DNA of 64,000 bases from a virus. A program made the position numbers and the translations under genes. Under the pieces are notes generated by a model. That model was not told the origin of the DNA and did not search any database. It was given only the letters and a program-made list of their open reading frames with translations. Below, piece by piece: positions 63,462 to 64,000 of this stretch. Where the stretch lies: positions 1-64,000 of the IMG/VR virus record IMGVR_UViG_3300042945_001784, one strand, 5' to 3'. Each line of letters begins with the position of its first letter. The stretch's first letter is position 1.

Positions 63462-64000
63462 GCAAAGTAATTAGCTGTTGGTTGGCTTTGCATCATCTTA
63501 ACTAAACTGTTAACGGGAATAGTACTGCCAGATGGTTTAACCATCTTTGAAATATAGTTTTTTAAATACTGCTCACGACTTTGTTGTTCTTCTGCCTTGT
63601 TTCCAGTTTGAATAACAATGTTAATTGACTGTGGAGAATCAGTAGAAGATGGTTGTTGAGCAGGTTGAATTTGTGGAGTTTGTTGTCCACCTAAAGATGC
63701 TTCTTGTCCGCCTTTAGTATGTAGTAGCTCAATTTCGTAACCTTCTGGTGTTTGAATAGTTCCTAAACCTTTACCTGGTTTAAAAGCACCTGCACCTTTC
63801 CAGTACAACGGAGTGCCGCCAGGAACACCAAAGTCAATTCCTTTGTGATAGGTTGAAGCTCCAGCGGTAGGTGCAGACCGTGGACCAAACCCAGAGGTAA
63901 TAGGGAACGCTGGTTTAAACCCGTCTTTTGTTTGCTGGTAAAGGGGAGTTTTTGCCTCCCCAATTACTAAGTTTTGCAGGCCACTGCGCCATGTGCTGGG
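63458..64000 (-). CDS. M23-type peptidoglycan endopeptidase, partial (runs off right edge)
   Basis: The minus frame is open from the window edge to the stop at 63458, about 180 residues. Read from the edge, ITSGFGPRSAPTAGASTYHK followed by KGIDFGVPGGTP gives the M23 (LytM) HxxxD zinc motif, and ELLHTKG supplies a later His. The C-terminal Gln/Pro/Ser-rich linker and helix suggest attachment to the virion. Probably a tail-associated wall-degrading enzyme. Short frames starting within it (63808, 63963) are fragments of this gene or shadows. Confidence 0.7.
   Translation of the reverse strand, partial: PSTWRSGLQNLVIGEAKTPLYQQTKDGFKPAFPITSGFGPRSAPTAGASTYHKGIDFGVPGGTPLYWKGAGAFKPGKGLGTIQTPEGYEIELLHTKGGQEASLGGQQTPQIQPAQQPSSTDSPQSINIVIQTGNKAEEQQSREQYLKNYISKMVKPSGSTIPVNSLVKMMQSQPTANYFA

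Noticed and set aside
63763-63963. Separate minus-strand gene of 66 codons at the right edge
   Set aside because: It is out of frame with the M23 peptidase, whose conserved motifs run through the same DNA in another frame from the window edge.
1-64000. CRISPR array, prophage integrase, photosynthesis genes (psbA/psbD)
   Set aside because: I looked for regularly spaced repeats, tyrosine/serine recombinase motifs and D1/D2-type sequences and found none.

Overview
This window looks like one side of a large tailed double-stranded DNA phage genome, most probably a lytic cyanophage of picocyanobacteria (Synechococcus/Cyanobium type). The cyanophage assignment rests on: tail proteins with cyanophage hallmarks (55493-57265, 25428-26738, 53295-55319); small proteins of the PPPEL/AARWGADQELEACC and LSPAAQAVLDAL kinds that I know from Synechococcus phages (31.8-34.3 kb); and DnaA-box-like TTTTCCACA sites of the cyanobacterial type. 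No integrase, excisionase or phage repressor is recognisable, and the phage DNA polymerase carries Tyr at the 762-equivalent position, which is usual in virulent phages. Terminase, portal and major capsid genes are not in the window.

Layout. About 0.3-41 kb is mainly plus strand and carries many small early/accessory proteins and the DNA metabolism genes: ssDNA-binding protein 1 (4.1 kb), PcfJ-like protein (13.4), ThyX (18.6), ArdC-like antirestriction protein (19.4), T7-type DNA polymerase (22.3), dCMP deaminase (27.3), ssDNA-binding protein 2 (27.8), Gp157-like protein (31.1), RecB/Cas4-like nuclease (37.4) and a primase-polymerase/SF3 helicase (38.4). A short plus-strand tail fibre operon (15.5-18.5 kb) runs straight into thyX. 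From 41 to 48 kb the strands alternate. From 48 kb to the end the genes are nearly all minus strand and late: lysozyme-like protein, Dps-type ferritin, bifunctional endolysin, long tail fibre and virion proteins, and a truncated M23 peptidase at the right edge. Two tRNAs (Leu-UAA, Pro-UGG) lie on the plus strand inside this late region. Several virion-like minus genes also sit as islands among the early genes (<1-215, 5.9-6.6, 24.2-27.1, 41.1-42.4, 45.3, 47.7 kb).

How it fits together. ThyX and dCMP deaminase feed dTTP synthesis. Polymerase, primase-helicase, two SSBs and a RecB-like nuclease form the replication/recombination set. ArdC and a Dam-like protein may counter restriction, and Dps may protect DNA from iron and oxidants. 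Early genes are tightly packed, often with ATGA overlaps. Where there is a gap, a compact hairpin plus T-tract lies directly in front of the start codon, often followed by a TTTGCACAC leader instead of a Shine-Dalgarno sequence.

Most unusual signals: a duplicated three-way-junction RNA element with compensatory changes (1492-1540 and 1849-1895); a gene-free multi-hairpin locus (20360-20632); the recurrent hairpin/T-tract/TTTGCAC leader module; a strand-biased CGCCAGG motif; a DnaA-box-like pair in a gap (721-965); and an inverted-repeat region beside the primase genes (42754-42876). At least 16 small genes of 36-58 codons were found by direct reading and are listed. Family names are from pattern recognition only; no database search was possible.
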